Part shown: piece after piece, positions 26,604-35,773 of the stretch | How positions within the stretch are numbered: position 1 is the stretch's first letter | How the letters are laid out: each line of letters opens with the position of its first letter | From: CPC320 sp002684375 | GTDB lineage: Bacteria; Pseudomonadota; Alphaproteobacteria; Rhodobacterales; Rhodobacteraceae | Assembly (NCBI GenBank): GCA_965662545.1 | Contig: CBFIHZ010000015.1 | Span: 20,112 to 84,111, forward strand | Direction: 5' to 3' | Length of the DNA: 64,000 bases | The notes under the pieces: model-generated | Seen by the model: only the letters and a program-made list of their open reading frames with translations | The model's database searches: none | What the model was told of the DNA's origin: nothing | Program-made: the position numbers and the translations under genes

Positions 26604-27119
26604 ATGACCATGGCTGACTTCCCGACCAGCTTCGATAAAGAAGATCTTTTAAAATGCGCCCGTGGTGAGCTTTTTGGCCCCGGTAACGCACAATTGCCCC
26701 AACCCCCGATGCTAATGATGGACCGGATTACCGAAATCAGCGGTGATGGTGGAACGCAGGGGAAGGGACATGTTGTCGCAGAATTTGATATTACGCCGGA
26801 TCTTTGGTTTTTCGCCTGCCATTTTCCAGGCAACCCGGTGATGCCGGGGTGTCTTGGATTAGACGGGCTATGGCAATTGACGGGTTTCAACCTTGGGTGG
26901 CGCGGATGGCAGGGGCAGGGCTTTGCGCTTGGTGTGGGCGAGGTTAAATTGTCGGGAATGGTGCGGCCAGACCGCAAGATGATTCGCTATTTTGTCGATT
27001 TTACTCGGGTGATTGACCGCCGTCTGAAAATGGGTGTCGCCGATGGCAGGGTTGAGGCTGACGGCGAGGTAATTTATCAGGTTAAAGACATGAAGGTTGG
27101 ATTGGCCATGGCCGAATAG
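26604..27119 (+). CDS. fabA: 3-hydroxydecanoyl-ACP dehydratase/isomerase
   Basis: A 171-residue bifunctional dehydratase/isomerase that makes the cis double bond of unsaturated fatty acids. The active-site His is in FFACHFPGNPVMPGCLGLDGLWQL, with the partner Asp in the same stretch. The start at 26604 (MTMADFPTSFDKED) follows GAGGAA; the second Met at 26610 is also well placed. It forms an operon with fabB and fabI. Confidence 0.95.
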   Translation: MTMADFPTSFDKEDLLKCARGELFGPGNAQLPQPPMLMMDRITEISGDGGTQGKGHVVAEFDITPDLWFFACHFPGNPVMPGCLGLDGLWQLTGFNLGWRGWQGQGFALGVGEVKLSGMVRPDRKMIRYFVDFTRVIDRRLKMGVADGRVEADGEVIYQVKDMKVGLAMAE

Positions 27120-27207
27120 TCCCGCGTCTGTCCAAACAGTATTGAAAACTGAAATGAAAGACTGTCCACTGCGGCAGTCTGCCTGCGATTAAATAAGGAA
27201 TGTGCCT

Positions 27208-28437
27208 ATGCGCCGCGTTGTTGTCACCGGAATGGGAGTGGCCTCTTCCATTGGAACCAATACAGATGAGGTGCTGGCCTCACTGAAATCCGGGGCCTCG
27301 GGTATCACCGCCAATCCCGCAATGATCGAGCACGGGTTTCGCAGTCAGGTGGCCGGAAGCGTTGATTTGGCAGTGGCCGAGCATATTGATAAAAGGACTT
27401 TACGGTTTATGGGGCCGGGTGCTGCCTATGCTCATATCGCGATGAGCCAAGCAATCGCTGACGCGGGGCTTGAGGCGTCGGACATCTCAAACCCGCGTAC
27501 CGGTTTGGTGGCAGGGTCCGGTGGTCCGTCAACCTCGGCGATGCTGGCCGCGCATCAGGTGGTGCTGAAAGCCGGAGCACCAAAGCGGATTGGTCCGTTC
27601 GCTGTGCCCAAATGCATGTCTTCGACGATTTCGGCAAATCTGAGCACGGCTTTCAAAATCAAAGGGGTGAATTATTCTATAACTTCGGCATGCTCGACAA
27701 GCCTACACTGCATTGGCAATGCCTCAGAGCAGATTATGCTGGGAAAACAAGATGTGATGTTTGCTGGCGGTGGCGAAGAACTCGACTGGACGTTGTCTTG
27801 CCTGTTCGATGCGATGGGTGCGATGAGCAGCAAATACAATGACACGCCTGAGAAAGCCTCGCGTGCTTTTGATGCGGCCCGCGACGGCTTTGTGATTGCC
27901 GGCGGCGGCGGGATTGTGGTGCTCGAAGAGCTTGAGCACGCTAAAGCCCGCGGTGCTAACATTTACGGAGAAATCACTGGATACGGCGCCACATCGGATG
28001 GACATGACATGGTCGCCCCCTCTGGCGAGGGTGGTGAACGGGCGATGCGGATCGCGTTGCAAAGCCTCGAGGCAGGTCGGAAGGTTGGCTATATCAACGC
28101 CCACGGGACATCGACTCCGGTTGGAGATGTGGGCGAGATCGAAGCGGTTCGTCGGGTATTTGGCAGCGGAAACACACCGCCCGTCAGTTCAACCAAATCA
28201 ATGACCGGCCACAGTCAAGGAGCCACGGGCGCGCAGGAGGCAATTTATTGTTTGTTGATGCTTGAGCATGATTTTATTGCCCCGTCGATCAATGTGGAAA
28301 CGCTAGATCCGGCGCTTGATGCGGCTGAGATTGCCACCCAGCGGATCGATAACGCCGGTCTGGATACGGTTATGACCAACAGTTTTGGTTTTGGCGGTAC
28401 CAATGGTTCAATGTTGATTTCGAAATTTCAGGGATAA
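27208..28437 (+). CDS. fabB: 3-oxoacyl-ACP synthase I
   Basis: A 409-residue condensing enzyme for chain elongation in unsaturated fatty-acid synthesis. The Cys-His-His triad is visible: SACSTSLHCIG, NAHGTSTPVGD and SMTGHSQGATG. The start at 27208 (MRRVVVTGMGV) follows AAGGA. The FabB rather than FabF assignment comes from its pairing with fabA. Confidence 0.95.
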   Translation: MRRVVVTGMGVASSIGTNTDEVLASLKSGASGITANPAMIEHGFRSQVAGSVDLAVAEHIDKRTLRFMGPGAAYAHIAMSQAIADAGLEASDISNPRTGLVAGSGGPSTSAMLAAHQVVLKAGAPKRIGPFAVPKCMSSTISANLSTAFKIKGVNYSITSACSTSLHCIGNASEQIMLGKQDVMFAGGGEELDWTLSCLFDAMGAMSSKYNDTPEKASRAFDAARDGFVIAGGGGIVVLEELEHAKARGANIYGEITGYGATSDGHDMVAPSGEGGERAMRIALQSLEAGRKVGYINAHGTSTPVGDVGEIEAVRRVFGSGNTPPVSSTKSMTGHSQGATGAQEAIYCLLMLEHDFIAPSINVETLDPALDAAEIATQRIDNAGLDTVMTNSFGFGGTNGSMLISKFQG

Positions 28438-28443
28438 TTCATT

Positions 28444-29235
28444 ATGTCAGCATTGCTTGCCGGAAAACGTGGCCTGATTATGGGTGTCGCCAACGAACGT
28501 TCCATTGCTTGGGGCATCGCGAAAGCCATGTCTGAAGCCGGAGCAGAGCTGGCCTTTACCTATCAAGGCGAGGCTTTTGGCAAGCGTCTTGAGCCTTTGG
28601 CGGCCTCTCTCGGGTCAGATTTTATGGTGGACGTGGATGTGACCGACGATGCGTCGCTTGATGCGGCGTTCGCGCAACTGGGCGGGCGCTGGCCCTCCAT
28701 TGATTTCTTGGTGCATGCGATTGCTTTTTCGGACAAAGCCGAACTCACTGGGCGGGTTCTAAACACTTCCAGAGATAATTTTAAAAACACGATGGATATC
28801 TCGGCGTATTCGTTTATCGAAGTGGCGCGTCGTGCGCATCCCTTGATGGTTGAGGCTGGCGGCAGTCTGATGTCGCTGACTTTTCAAGGCTCGCAGCGCG
28901 TTGTGCCCAATTACAACGTGATGGGCATTGCCAAGGCCGCACTTGAGGCGGCAACCCGCTATCTTGCCAATGACCTTGGCCCTGAAGGTATTCGGGTCAA
29001 TGCAATCTCACCCGGGCCGATGAAAACGCTCGCGGGGGCTGCGATCGGTGGGGCGCGACAGACCTACAAGCACACCACCATGAACGCGCCTCTGCGTTCA
29101 AACGCGACGCTTGAGGCGGTTGGCGGCACAGCGGTTTATCTGGCTTCTGATGCCGGTGCCTTTACCACGGGTGAGGTTATTCGCGTTGACGGTGGCTTTC
29201 ATATTTTGGGCATGCCGCAGCAAGAAAACCTCTAA
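28444..29235 (+). CDS. fabI: Enoyl-ACP reductase (NADH)
   Basis: A 263-residue SDR-type enoyl-ACP reductase. The FabI-type cofactor motif is GLIMGVANERSIAWGIAKAM, and the catalytic Tyr-x6-Lys is in YNVMGIAKAALEAATRYLA. It performs the last step of each elongation cycle. It starts 6 bases after fabB and completes the irr/fabABI block. Confidence 0.95.
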   Translation: MSALLAGKRGLIMGVANERSIAWGIAKAMSEAGAELAFTYQGEAFGKRLEPLAASLGSDFMVDVDVTDDASLDAAFAQLGGRWPSIDFLVHAIAFSDKAELTGRVLNTSRDNFKNTMDISAYSFIEVARRAHPLMVEAGGSLMSLTFQGSQRVVPNYNVMGIAKAALEAATRYLANDLGPEGIRVNAISPGPMKTLAGAAIGGARQTYKHTTMNAPLRSNATLEAVGGTAVYLASDAGAFTTGEVIRVDGGFHILGMPQQENL

Positions 29236-29265
29236 AGCCGCTCTGCCTGGCACGGGCATTGAAGG

Positions 29266-30147
29266 CTAAAACCACTGGCCGGTTTCCATCAGGCCCAAAG
29301 CGAGCAATTGCTCAGAGTGCCATTTAAAAGGGACCGAATGGGGCCAGTCAAAGCGGTCAATTGCTGCGCAGCTGGCGGCATTTATTAGCAGGGCTTTAGC
29401 GGCGCGAAATGATAAGATGGCGGCGCTGGGACTGTTGTGCCAAAGGCCGGTGTACGTGTTGTATTCGGGCTCATTGAACGTATCGTCGGGGTGCAGTTGC
29501 AGGCCCGGTTTCGATTTAAACAGGCCTACTCGGTCGATTTTACGCTGTGCGTTTGGCACGTATTGATCAAACCGCCAGCGAAGCCCGCCAAAAAAATCCA
29601 GCTGTCGCTCTTTGGGAAAATTGTGATTGTCGGGGTCAACCCGGGTCTGTGCGTAATACCCGCTGCTGTCGATCTGTGCAGTCTGTGTGCAAACTGCGTT
29701 TGGATTTTGGCTCAGATCGGCGGCATACAGATCGATTGTGTAGGTGAGCATCGCGGCGCGCTCTTCTTGAGTGTTGAACGCTAGAAGCTCGCTGATACTG
29801 CGGGTTTCGCAGAATGGATAAAACAGATATTCGGCGTTATAGCAGTAATACATCCAAGTATCTGGCGCCCAAAGGATAATGCGGTTGATTGCGCAAGTCA
29901 CGGCCTCTTCGCTGTGTGTATCATAGCGAATACTGTGGACTTCGGGGGCAAAGCCATCGGGATGGGCAATGCCCTTTGGGACAAAAACCAGTATTGAGCG
30001 AAAGCCACGCATTAGGTGATGGGCAATCGTGGAACGTATCTCGATGTCGTCTTCGACAAAAATCAGCGCAATCGGTCCCTGCGCAAGCCTGCGCTTTGAG
30101 AGCCGTAAAAAAGAGTTTAAGGTATCAAATTTCAAAATATTGCCCAA
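29266..30147 (-). CDS. Conserved hypothetical, possibly glycosyltransferase-2-like
   Basis: A 293-residue soluble protein without signal peptide or membrane helices. The N-terminal region FVEDDIEIRSTIAHHLMRGFRSILVFVP has the layout of the first strand and helix of the Glyco_tranf_2_4-type domain (a xNExxxxxxxxxHHxxxGF pattern). The middle segment GYYAQTRVDPDNHNFPKERQLDFF is aromatic-rich. The catalytic DxD motif is not clear, so the assignment is tentative. It is convergent with fabI and divergent from miaB. Confidence 0.6.
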   Translation of the reverse strand: MGNILKFDTLNSFLRLSKRRLAQGPIALIFVEDDIEIRSTIAHHLMRGFRSILVFVPKGIAHPDGFAPEVHSIRYDTHSEEAVTCAINRIILWAPDTWMYYCYNAEYLFYPFCETRSISELLAFNTQEERAAMLTYTIDLYAADLSQNPNAVCTQTAQIDSSGYYAQTRVDPDNHNFPKERQLDFFGGLRWRFDQYVPNAQRKIDRVGLFKSKPGLQLHPDDTFNEPEYNTYTGLWHNSPSAAILSFRAAKALLINAASCAAIDRFDWPHSVPFKWHSEQLLALGLMETGQWF

Positions 30148-30241
30148 TATGCGAGGCCGAACCTAAAAACCGCTGTGCCATTGCAACACACCGCTGTGGT
30201 AATGTAGGGGATAACTCTGAAATGATTCAAGGGATCTGGCT

Positions 30242-31564
30242 GTGACACAGAATAAAAAACTGTTCATAAAAACCTACGGCTGTCAAATGAATGTCTACGA
30301 CAGTGAACGCATGGCCGAGGCGCTTGGCTCTGAGGGGTACGTTGAAACCAAAACGCCCGACGATGCAGACATGATTTTGCTCAATACCTGTCATATTCGG
30401 GAAAAAGCGGCCGAAAAAATCTATTCCGAGTTGGGACGTTATAAGGGATTTAAGGCGCAAAACCCAGATTTGAAAATTGGCGTGGCAGGCTGTGTAGCAC
30501 AGGCCGAAGGCGCAGAGATCATGCGCCGCCAGCCGATGGTGGATCTGGTGGTTGGACCGCAGAGTTATCACCGGTTGCCGGCGCTTGAGGCCAAGGTTCG
30601 CGCTGGCGAAAAGGCGCTAGACACTGATTTTCCGGAAGAGGACAAATTCGAACATCTTAAAGCTCGCCCAAAGGCCAAACGTGCGCCAAGTGCGTTTCTG
30701 ACCGTACAAGAGGGCTGTGATAAATTCTGTGCATTTTGCGTTGTGCCCTATACGCGTGGCGCAGAAGTGAGCCGTCCCGCCGACCGTGTCCTGACCGAGG
30801 CGCGCGATCTGGTGGCGCGCGGGGTGCGCGAAATCACCCTTTTGGGACAGAATGTAAACGCCTATCACGGGGCTGGTTCAGGCGGCAGTTGGACATTGGC
30901 CAAACTGATCTGGGCCCTCAATGATGTCGAGGGGCTTGAACGGATACGCTTTACCACCAGCCATCCAAATGACATGACAGATGAATTGATTGAGGCCCAT
31001 GGCAACTGTCCGAAACTGATGCCCTATTTGCATCTGCCGGTGCAATCTGGGTCTGATAAAATTCTCAAACGGATGAACCGCAGCCATACCACTGAGAGCT
31101 ATCTTGATGTGGTGGCGCGTCTGCGCGCGGCCCGCCCCGATATTTTGTTATCTGGCGATTTTATCGTCGGCTTTCCCGAGGAAACCGAAGAGGATTTCCA
31201 GGCGACGCTGGATTTAATCAAAGCGGTAGAATATGGGCAGGCGTATTCGTTTAAATATTCCACTCGCCCGGGCACCCCTGCAGCTGAGCGCCCACAGTTG
31301 CAGGAAGAAGTGAAATCAGAACGCCTGCAAAGGCTGCAGGCCCTGCTCAGCGAGCAGCAAAAAAATATTCAGCTGTCTATGGTGGGCCGTGAGGTGAAAG
31401 TCTTACTTGAAAAGCCCGGTCGTTTAGAGGGCCAGATGGTTGGCAAGTCGCAATATCTGCACGCCGTCCATGTGACCGGATCTGGTGGCAATATCGGCGA
31501 TATCGTGCGTGCGCGGGTCCTCAATAGCGAGAAAAATTCACTGGGCGGGGCCTGTGTGGAATAA
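30242..31564 (+). CDS. miaB: tRNA-2-methylthio-N6-dimethylallyladenosine synthase
   Basis: A 440-residue radical-SAM methylthiotransferase modifying A37 of tRNAs that read UNN codons. The N-terminal domain has the first three cluster cysteines (TYGCQMN, LNTCHIREKA, VAGCVAQAE). The radical-SAM CxxxCxxC is in QEGCDKFCAFCVVPY, and a C-terminal TRAM domain follows. The GTG at 30242 is the chosen start (VTQNKKLFIKTYGC). It is the first gene of the block running to lnt. Confidence 0.95.
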   Translation: MTQNKKLFIKTYGCQMNVYDSERMAEALGSEGYVETKTPDDADMILLNTCHIREKAAEKIYSELGRYKGFKAQNPDLKIGVAGCVAQAEGAEIMRRQPMVDLVVGPQSYHRLPALEAKVRAGEKALDTDFPEEDKFEHLKARPKAKRAPSAFLTVQEGCDKFCAFCVVPYTRGAEVSRPADRVLTEARDLVARGVREITLLGQNVNAYHGAGSGGSWTLAKLIWALNDVEGLERIRFTTSHPNDMTDELIEAHGNCPKLMPYLHLPVQSGSDKILKRMNRSHTTESYLDVVARLRAARPDILLSGDFIVGFPEETEEDFQATLDLIKAVEYGQAYSFKYSTRPGTPAAERPQLQEEVKSERLQRLQALLSEQQKNIQLSMVGREVKVLLEKPGRLEGQMVGKSQYLHAVHVTGSGGNIGDIVRARVLNSEKNSLGGACVE

Positions 31565-31678
31565 CCGCAGCGGCAAGATGAAAGTTTTATTTGTAGCGCT
31601 CTCGCTTTTGCCGATAATCCGTCGTAACTTTGCATTAGGCAATCAAGGAAATTGTGCCTTGTTTATTGGGAGAAATGA

Positions 31679-32692
31679 GTGACCACGCAGAACCCAACAA
31701 GCCCGTCTACGAAAGATGGTTTGAAAGAGTCGTTAATTGAATTTCCTGACAATAGACTGTTGATTGATTTATGTGGCGCCTACGATCAACATCTAGCAGC
31801 GATCGAAAAAGCTTTAGACGTTCAAATTATCCGTCGCGGCAACCAGTTGGCTATATTGGGATCGGCTGCGGGCCTTGACGAGGTGACAGAGATCTTAAAA
31901 GCGCTCTATCAGCGGCTTGAGGCCGGACGCACAATCGAGCCCGGTGATATCGACCGTGAATTGCGGATGCAGGGTGATGGAGAAAACGGCGTTGATCGCA
32001 AAGTTGATCAACTGGAAATGTTTTCTGGCGAAAAATTTGAGATCAAGACCCGCAAGAAAATTATAGAGCCGCGCACGGATGCGCAAAAAGCATATGTCGC
32101 TTCGCTCTTCTCAAATGAGCTGGCCTTTGGGATTGGTCCCGCCGGCACGGGAAAGACCTATTTGGCGGTTGCAGTTGGGGTCTCAATGTTCATTGCGGGT
32201 AAAGTTGATAAGATCATCCTGTCGCGGCCGGCGGTCGAGGCGGGGGAAAAGCTGGGCTATCTTCCTGGAGATATGAAAGAAAAGGTCGACCCCTACATGC
32301 AGCCGCTCTACGACGCTTTGGATGATTTCATTCCAAGTAAACAGTTGGCACGGCTGTTTGAGGAAAAGCAGATCGAGATCGCGCCACTTGCCTTTATGCG
32401 TGGACGTACGTTGTCAAATGCGTTTGTGGTGCTGGACGAAGCGCAGAACGCCACCTCAATGCAAATGAAAATGTTTCTGACCCGTCTGGGAGAGGGGAGC
32501 CGTATGGTGATCACTGGCGATCGCAGTCAGGTCGATCTGCCACGGGGGGTCACCTCAGGTCTGGCTGATGCAGAAAGACTATTGCACTCGATCGAAAAAA
32601 TCAGTTTTAATTATTTCACGTCTAAAGATGTGGTGCGCCATCCGCTTGTGGCGGCGATCATTGACGCCTATGAGGCGGACACGCCGCGCTGA
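31679..32692 (+). CDS. ybeZ: PhoH-like ATPase (YbeZ)
   Basis: A 337-residue PhoH-family NTPase involved in RNA metabolism together with YbeY. It has an N-terminal KH-like segment, Walker A GPAGTGKTYLAVA and Walker B VVLDEAQNATS, then TGDRSQVDLPRG. The GTG start at 31679 follows GGGAGAAA. It is followed closely by ybeY, as in most proteobacteria. Confidence 0.92.
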   Translation: MTTQNPTSPSTKDGLKESLIEFPDNRLLIDLCGAYDQHLAAIEKALDVQIIRRGNQLAILGSAAGLDEVTEILKALYQRLEAGRTIEPGDIDRELRMQGDGENGVDRKVDQLEMFSGEKFEIKTRKKIIEPRTDAQKAYVASLFSNELAFGIGPAGTGKTYLAVAVGVSMFIAGKVDKIILSRPAVEAGEKLGYLPGDMKEKVDPYMQPLYDALDDFIPSKQLARLFEEKQIEIAPLAFMRGRTLSNAFVVLDEAQNATSMQMKMFLTRLGEGSRMVITGDRSQVDLPRGVTSGLADAERLLHSIEKISFNYFTSKDVVRHPLVAAIIDAYEADTPR

Positions 32693-32764
32693 ATTTGCGG
32701 TGACTGCACTTGATGCGGTACACAGGGGTAAAAAGGCGTCGGTTGTTTTCGGCGCAGCAGGGAT

Positions 32765-33289
32765 ATGACAGTAGATATCATCATAGAAGATGCGCGCTGG
32801 GATCAGCTTGGACTGGCTGATCTGGCTCAAACAGCGGCACAGGCAGCACTGGAATATTTCGCGCTGGACCCAGCGTGTTTCTCCATCTCGGCGCTGGGCG
32901 GAAATGATGCCAGAATTGCCGAGCTTAATGCCAGTTTCAGGGGCAACGCAGCAGCCACAAATGTGCTGTCATGGCCGTCATTAGAGCGCGCTGCACCTCA
33001 TCCGGGAGGGCGGCCTCTTTTGCCTCGGGCAGAAGAGACATCCGAACTTGGTGATATTGCGCTTGCCTATGAAACCTGTCACCGCGAGGCTGCTCTGGCA
33101 GAACGGTTGCTGTCGGATCATGTTTTGCATCTATTTGTACATGGAATTCTTCATCTTTTGGGGTACGATCATTTAAATGATCAAGACGCAATGCTAATGG
33201 AGAGCATAGAGATTGAAATTTTGAAGGTGCTTGGGGTTGAGAACCCCTATAATGATCGAGGCGATATGCTGGGTATTTTGGAAAGATAA
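32765..33289 (+). CDS. ybeY: rRNA maturation endoribonuclease YbeY
   Basis: A 174-residue metalloprotein for 16S rRNA 3'-end maturation and ribosome quality control. The zinc motif HGILHLLGYDH is complete, and the family N-terminal features (AELNASFRGNAAATNVLSWP) are present. It ends one base before the corC start. Confidence 0.94.
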   Translation: MTVDIIIEDARWDQLGLADLAQTAAQAALEYFALDPACFSISALGGNDARIAELNASFRGNAAATNVLSWPSLERAAPHPGGRPLLPRAEETSELGDIALAYETCHREAALAERLLSDHVLHLFVHGILHLLGYDHLNDQDAMLMESIEIEILKVLGVENPYNDRGDMLGILER

Positions 33290-33290
33290 C

Positions 33291-34175
33291 ATGGACGCGA
33301 ACGACGGCTCATCTGGTGTAACGCAGCCAGCGCAAGACGAGGATGACACGGATCAAAACACCGGACTTTTGGGGCGATTGGCAGCGGCTTTTCGACCGCT
33401 CGCGACAGACGAAGCCGAGCAAGACGCCGATGTGATCAGTCCCTCCAGCGCCCGCCATGGCATGGTAAATTTGCGCCGTATGCGGGTGGAGGATGTAGCC
33501 ATTCCTAAAGCCGAGATCGAGGCGGTTCCGGAACAGATTGAAATAGAAGAACTGGTACATAAATTTCGTCAGACTGGATTTACCCGCCTTCCGGTATTTT
33601 CCGGCACGCTGGACACACCAAATGGTTTTGTACACCTGAAAGACTTGGCTTTGAGCCATGGCTTTAACGAAAGCGACCGCCCTTATGATTTGGCCAAAAT
33701 GTTGCGGCCGTTATTATTTGTGCCGCCGTCGATGTCGATCGGTGTACTGTTGACAAAAATGCAGGCTGAGCGTCGGCATATGGCGCTGGTGATCGACGAA
33801 TATGGTGGTGTAGATGGCCTTGTGACGATTGAGGACCTGATTGAACAGGTCATAGGCGAAATTGAAGATGAGCATGACAGCGAGGACGATGTCTTTTGGT
33901 CACAGGAAAAACCGGGGCAATATATGGCTCTGGCCAAAGCACCGCTTGATGCGTTTGAGGCTGATGTTGGCGTTTGCCTGACCGATGCTGAGGATCTGGA
34001 TACCGAAGAGATCGAAACATTGGGCGGACTTGTGTTTATGCTGGCTGGCCAGGTGCCGGCGCGGGGCGAAGTCGTCATGCATCCCGACGGGACCGAATTC
34101 GAAGTGATCGAGGCAGATCCGCGCCGGATTAAACGTCTGCGGGTGCGTCTGAGCGAGCAGAATGCGGCCAAATAG
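33291..34175 (+). CDS. corC: CorC/HlyC-family CBS-domain protein
   Basis: A 294-residue soluble protein: two CBS domains (GMVNLRRMRVEDVAIPKAEI and MALVIDEYGGVDGLVTIEDLIEQVIGEI) plus the C-terminal CorC_HlyC domain. It is associated with magnesium/cobalt efflux and is commonly encoded between ybeY and lnt. The start at 33291 gives MDANDGSSG, one base after ybeY, and the end overlaps lnt by 14 bases. Confidence 0.9.
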   Translation: MDANDGSSGVTQPAQDEDDTDQNTGLLGRLAAAFRPLATDEAEQDADVISPSSARHGMVNLRRMRVEDVAIPKAEIEAVPEQIEIEELVHKFRQTGFTRLPVFSGTLDTPNGFVHLKDLALSHGFNESDRPYDLAKMLRPLLFVPPSMSIGVLLTKMQAERRHMALVIDEYGGVDGLVTIEDLIEQVIGEIEDEHDSEDDVFWSQEKPGQYMALAKAPLDAFEADVGVCLTDAEDLDTEEIETLGGLVFMLAGQVPARGEVVMHPDGTEFEVIEADPRRIKRLRVRLSEQNAAK

Positions 34176-35688
34176 AACGGCGCCAGACCTGCTGAATCAT
34201 CTGGTGCTTTGGCTTTCAAGCGGACATATCTCACGGCGCGCCACGGTGGCAGCAGGCGCAGGTGGCGTCATGGCACTTGGCCATCCGCCGTTCGATTGGC
34301 TGGCTATTGGGCTATTTGGCCTCGTGCTTTGCGGGGTCATCTTTCTTGGTGCGAACGGTGTCCGGCAGGCGGCCTGGATTGGATGGTGGTGCGGCTTGGG
34401 CTATTTTGCAGTGCTGTTGCACTGGGTTGTTGAGCCCTTTCTTGTCTATCCCGAACAAGATGGATGGATGGCGCCATTTGCTTTGTTTTTTCTGTCTGGC
34501 GGGTTGGCTCTGTTCTGGGCTGCGGCCTTTGCGTTTGCCCGGCGGTTTGCCAGCCTTGTTGTGCTCTGCCTTGCCCTGACGGTGGCCGAGGGTCTACGAA
34601 GCTATGTGCTAACCGGCTTTCCCTGGGGTCTGATTGGCTATGTTTGGCTGAACAGTCCCGTCTCCCAACTGGGCGCTTGGGTTGGGCCGCATGGTTTGAC
34701 TTTATTGACCCTGACGTTGGTCTTTTTACCGCTCGCGGTGCTTCGCGCAACGCGGTCTTGGACGGCGCTTGCCGTCCTTTTAGGGGGTGGTCTTGCTGTA
34801 TTAGTCTTGGGGTACTGGCAAGGCCAAGATCCCGCGCCAAGGATGACGGATACAACCTTGCGTTTAATACAGCCAAATGCCCCTCAAGATCAAAAATGGC
34901 GTCCGGAAAACCGTGAGTTGTTTTTCCAACGGCAGTTGGGATTTACCCGACAAGACCCACGCCCGGATCTGATCGTCTGGCCTGAAACTGCGATCCCGGT
35001 TCTGTTGAATGATGCTGATGACGTGTTGGCGCAGATTGCCACGACGGCAAATGGGACAACGGTGGTCTTGGGTGCACAGCGCTATGATGCTTGGGGTTAT
35101 TATAATTCACTGGCGGTCCTTGATCCAAGGGGGCAGATATCCCACCGATATGACAAACATCACTTGGTCCCATTTGGCGAATATATTCCTTTTTTGGGTT
35201 TGTTTGGCATCCTAGGTGGGGGCCTCGCCGCTCAATTTGGCGGGGGATATCAGCCAGGGGTTGGGCCAACGGTTCTTGCGGTTGATGGGGTGGGAAAATT
35301 CCTGCCGCTGATTTGTTATGAACTGGTTTTTCCGCATGAAATTGGCTCAGTCTCGCAGAGGGCGGACTTTATGCTGCAGATTACCAATGATGCTTGGTTT
35401 GGCACATTCTCAGGCCCGTATCAGCATTTGGCACAGGCGCGGATGCGGGCGATCGAGCAGGGCCTGCCGATGGTGCGGGCCGCAAATACTGGTGTGTCGG
35501 CCGTAATTGATGCCAAGGGCAAGCTGCTTCAACACCTACCGTTGGGGCAGGCAGGCTATCTCGATGCCGTGCTGCCGGCACCTGGGCCACCGACGGTTTA
35601 CAGCCGCTTTGGTGATGGGCTGGTTTTTCTTTTGCTGGGCTTATTTGCTGTGGGGTATATTTTGTCCCGCAGAGGCTTTGGTGATTGA
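34162..35688 (+). CDS. lnt: Apolipoprotein N-acyltransferase
   Basis: A 508-residue inner-membrane enzyme adding the third acyl chain to lipoproteins. Several N-terminal membrane helices are followed by a periplasmic nitrilase domain. The catalytic triad is visible: Glu in VWPETAIP, Lys in RYDKHHLVPFGEYIP and Cys in LICYELVFP. A final C-terminal helix is present. Confidence 0.94.
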   Translation: MRPNRTAPDLLNHLVLWLSSGHISRRATVAAGAGGVMALGHPPFDWLAIGLFGLVLCGVIFLGANGVRQAAWIGWWCGLGYFAVLLHWVVEPFLVYPEQDGWMAPFALFFLSGGLALFWAAAFAFARRFASLVVLCLALTVAEGLRSYVLTGFPWGLIGYVWLNSPVSQLGAWVGPHGLTLLTLTLVFLPLAVLRATRSWTALAVLLGGGLAVLVLGYWQGQDPAPRMTDTTLRLIQPNAPQDQKWRPENRELFFQRQLGFTRQDPRPDLIVWPETAIPVLLNDADDVLAQIATTANGTTVVLGAQRYDAWGYYNSLAVLDPRGQISHRYDKHHLVPFGEYIPFLGLFGILGGGLAAQFGGGYQPGVGPTVLAVDGVGKFLPLICYELVFPHEIGSVSQRADFMLQITNDAWFGTFSGPYQHLAQARMRAIEQGLPMVRAANTGVSAVIDAKGKLLQHLPLGQAGYLDAVLPAPGPPTVYSRFGDGLVFLLLGLFAVGYILSRRGFGD

Positions 35689-35725
35689 CCTTCTAAAGCA
35701 TGCGCTTTACTGCATGGCAATCTAA

Positions 35726-35768
35726 GGCCACAACGGCTTCCTGGCGTGGCAATTTTTCTAATGGAGCG
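35726..35768 (+). promoter_or_regulatory. SAM/SAH riboswitch upstream of metK
   Basis: The stretch GGCCACAACGGCTTCCTGGC at 35726-35745, then GTGGCAATTTTTC and ATGGAGCG ending 6 bases before the metK ATG, has the layout and conserved bases of the SAM/SAH riboswitch. That riboswitch is known upstream of metK in Rhodobacterales. GCCAC/GTGGC form the main stem. The ACGGCTTCCTG internal portion and the GGAG at 35763-35766 would form the pseudoknot that hides the ribosome-binding site, so it would act on translation. Confidence 0.85.
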
Positions 35769-35773
35769 TTTAA

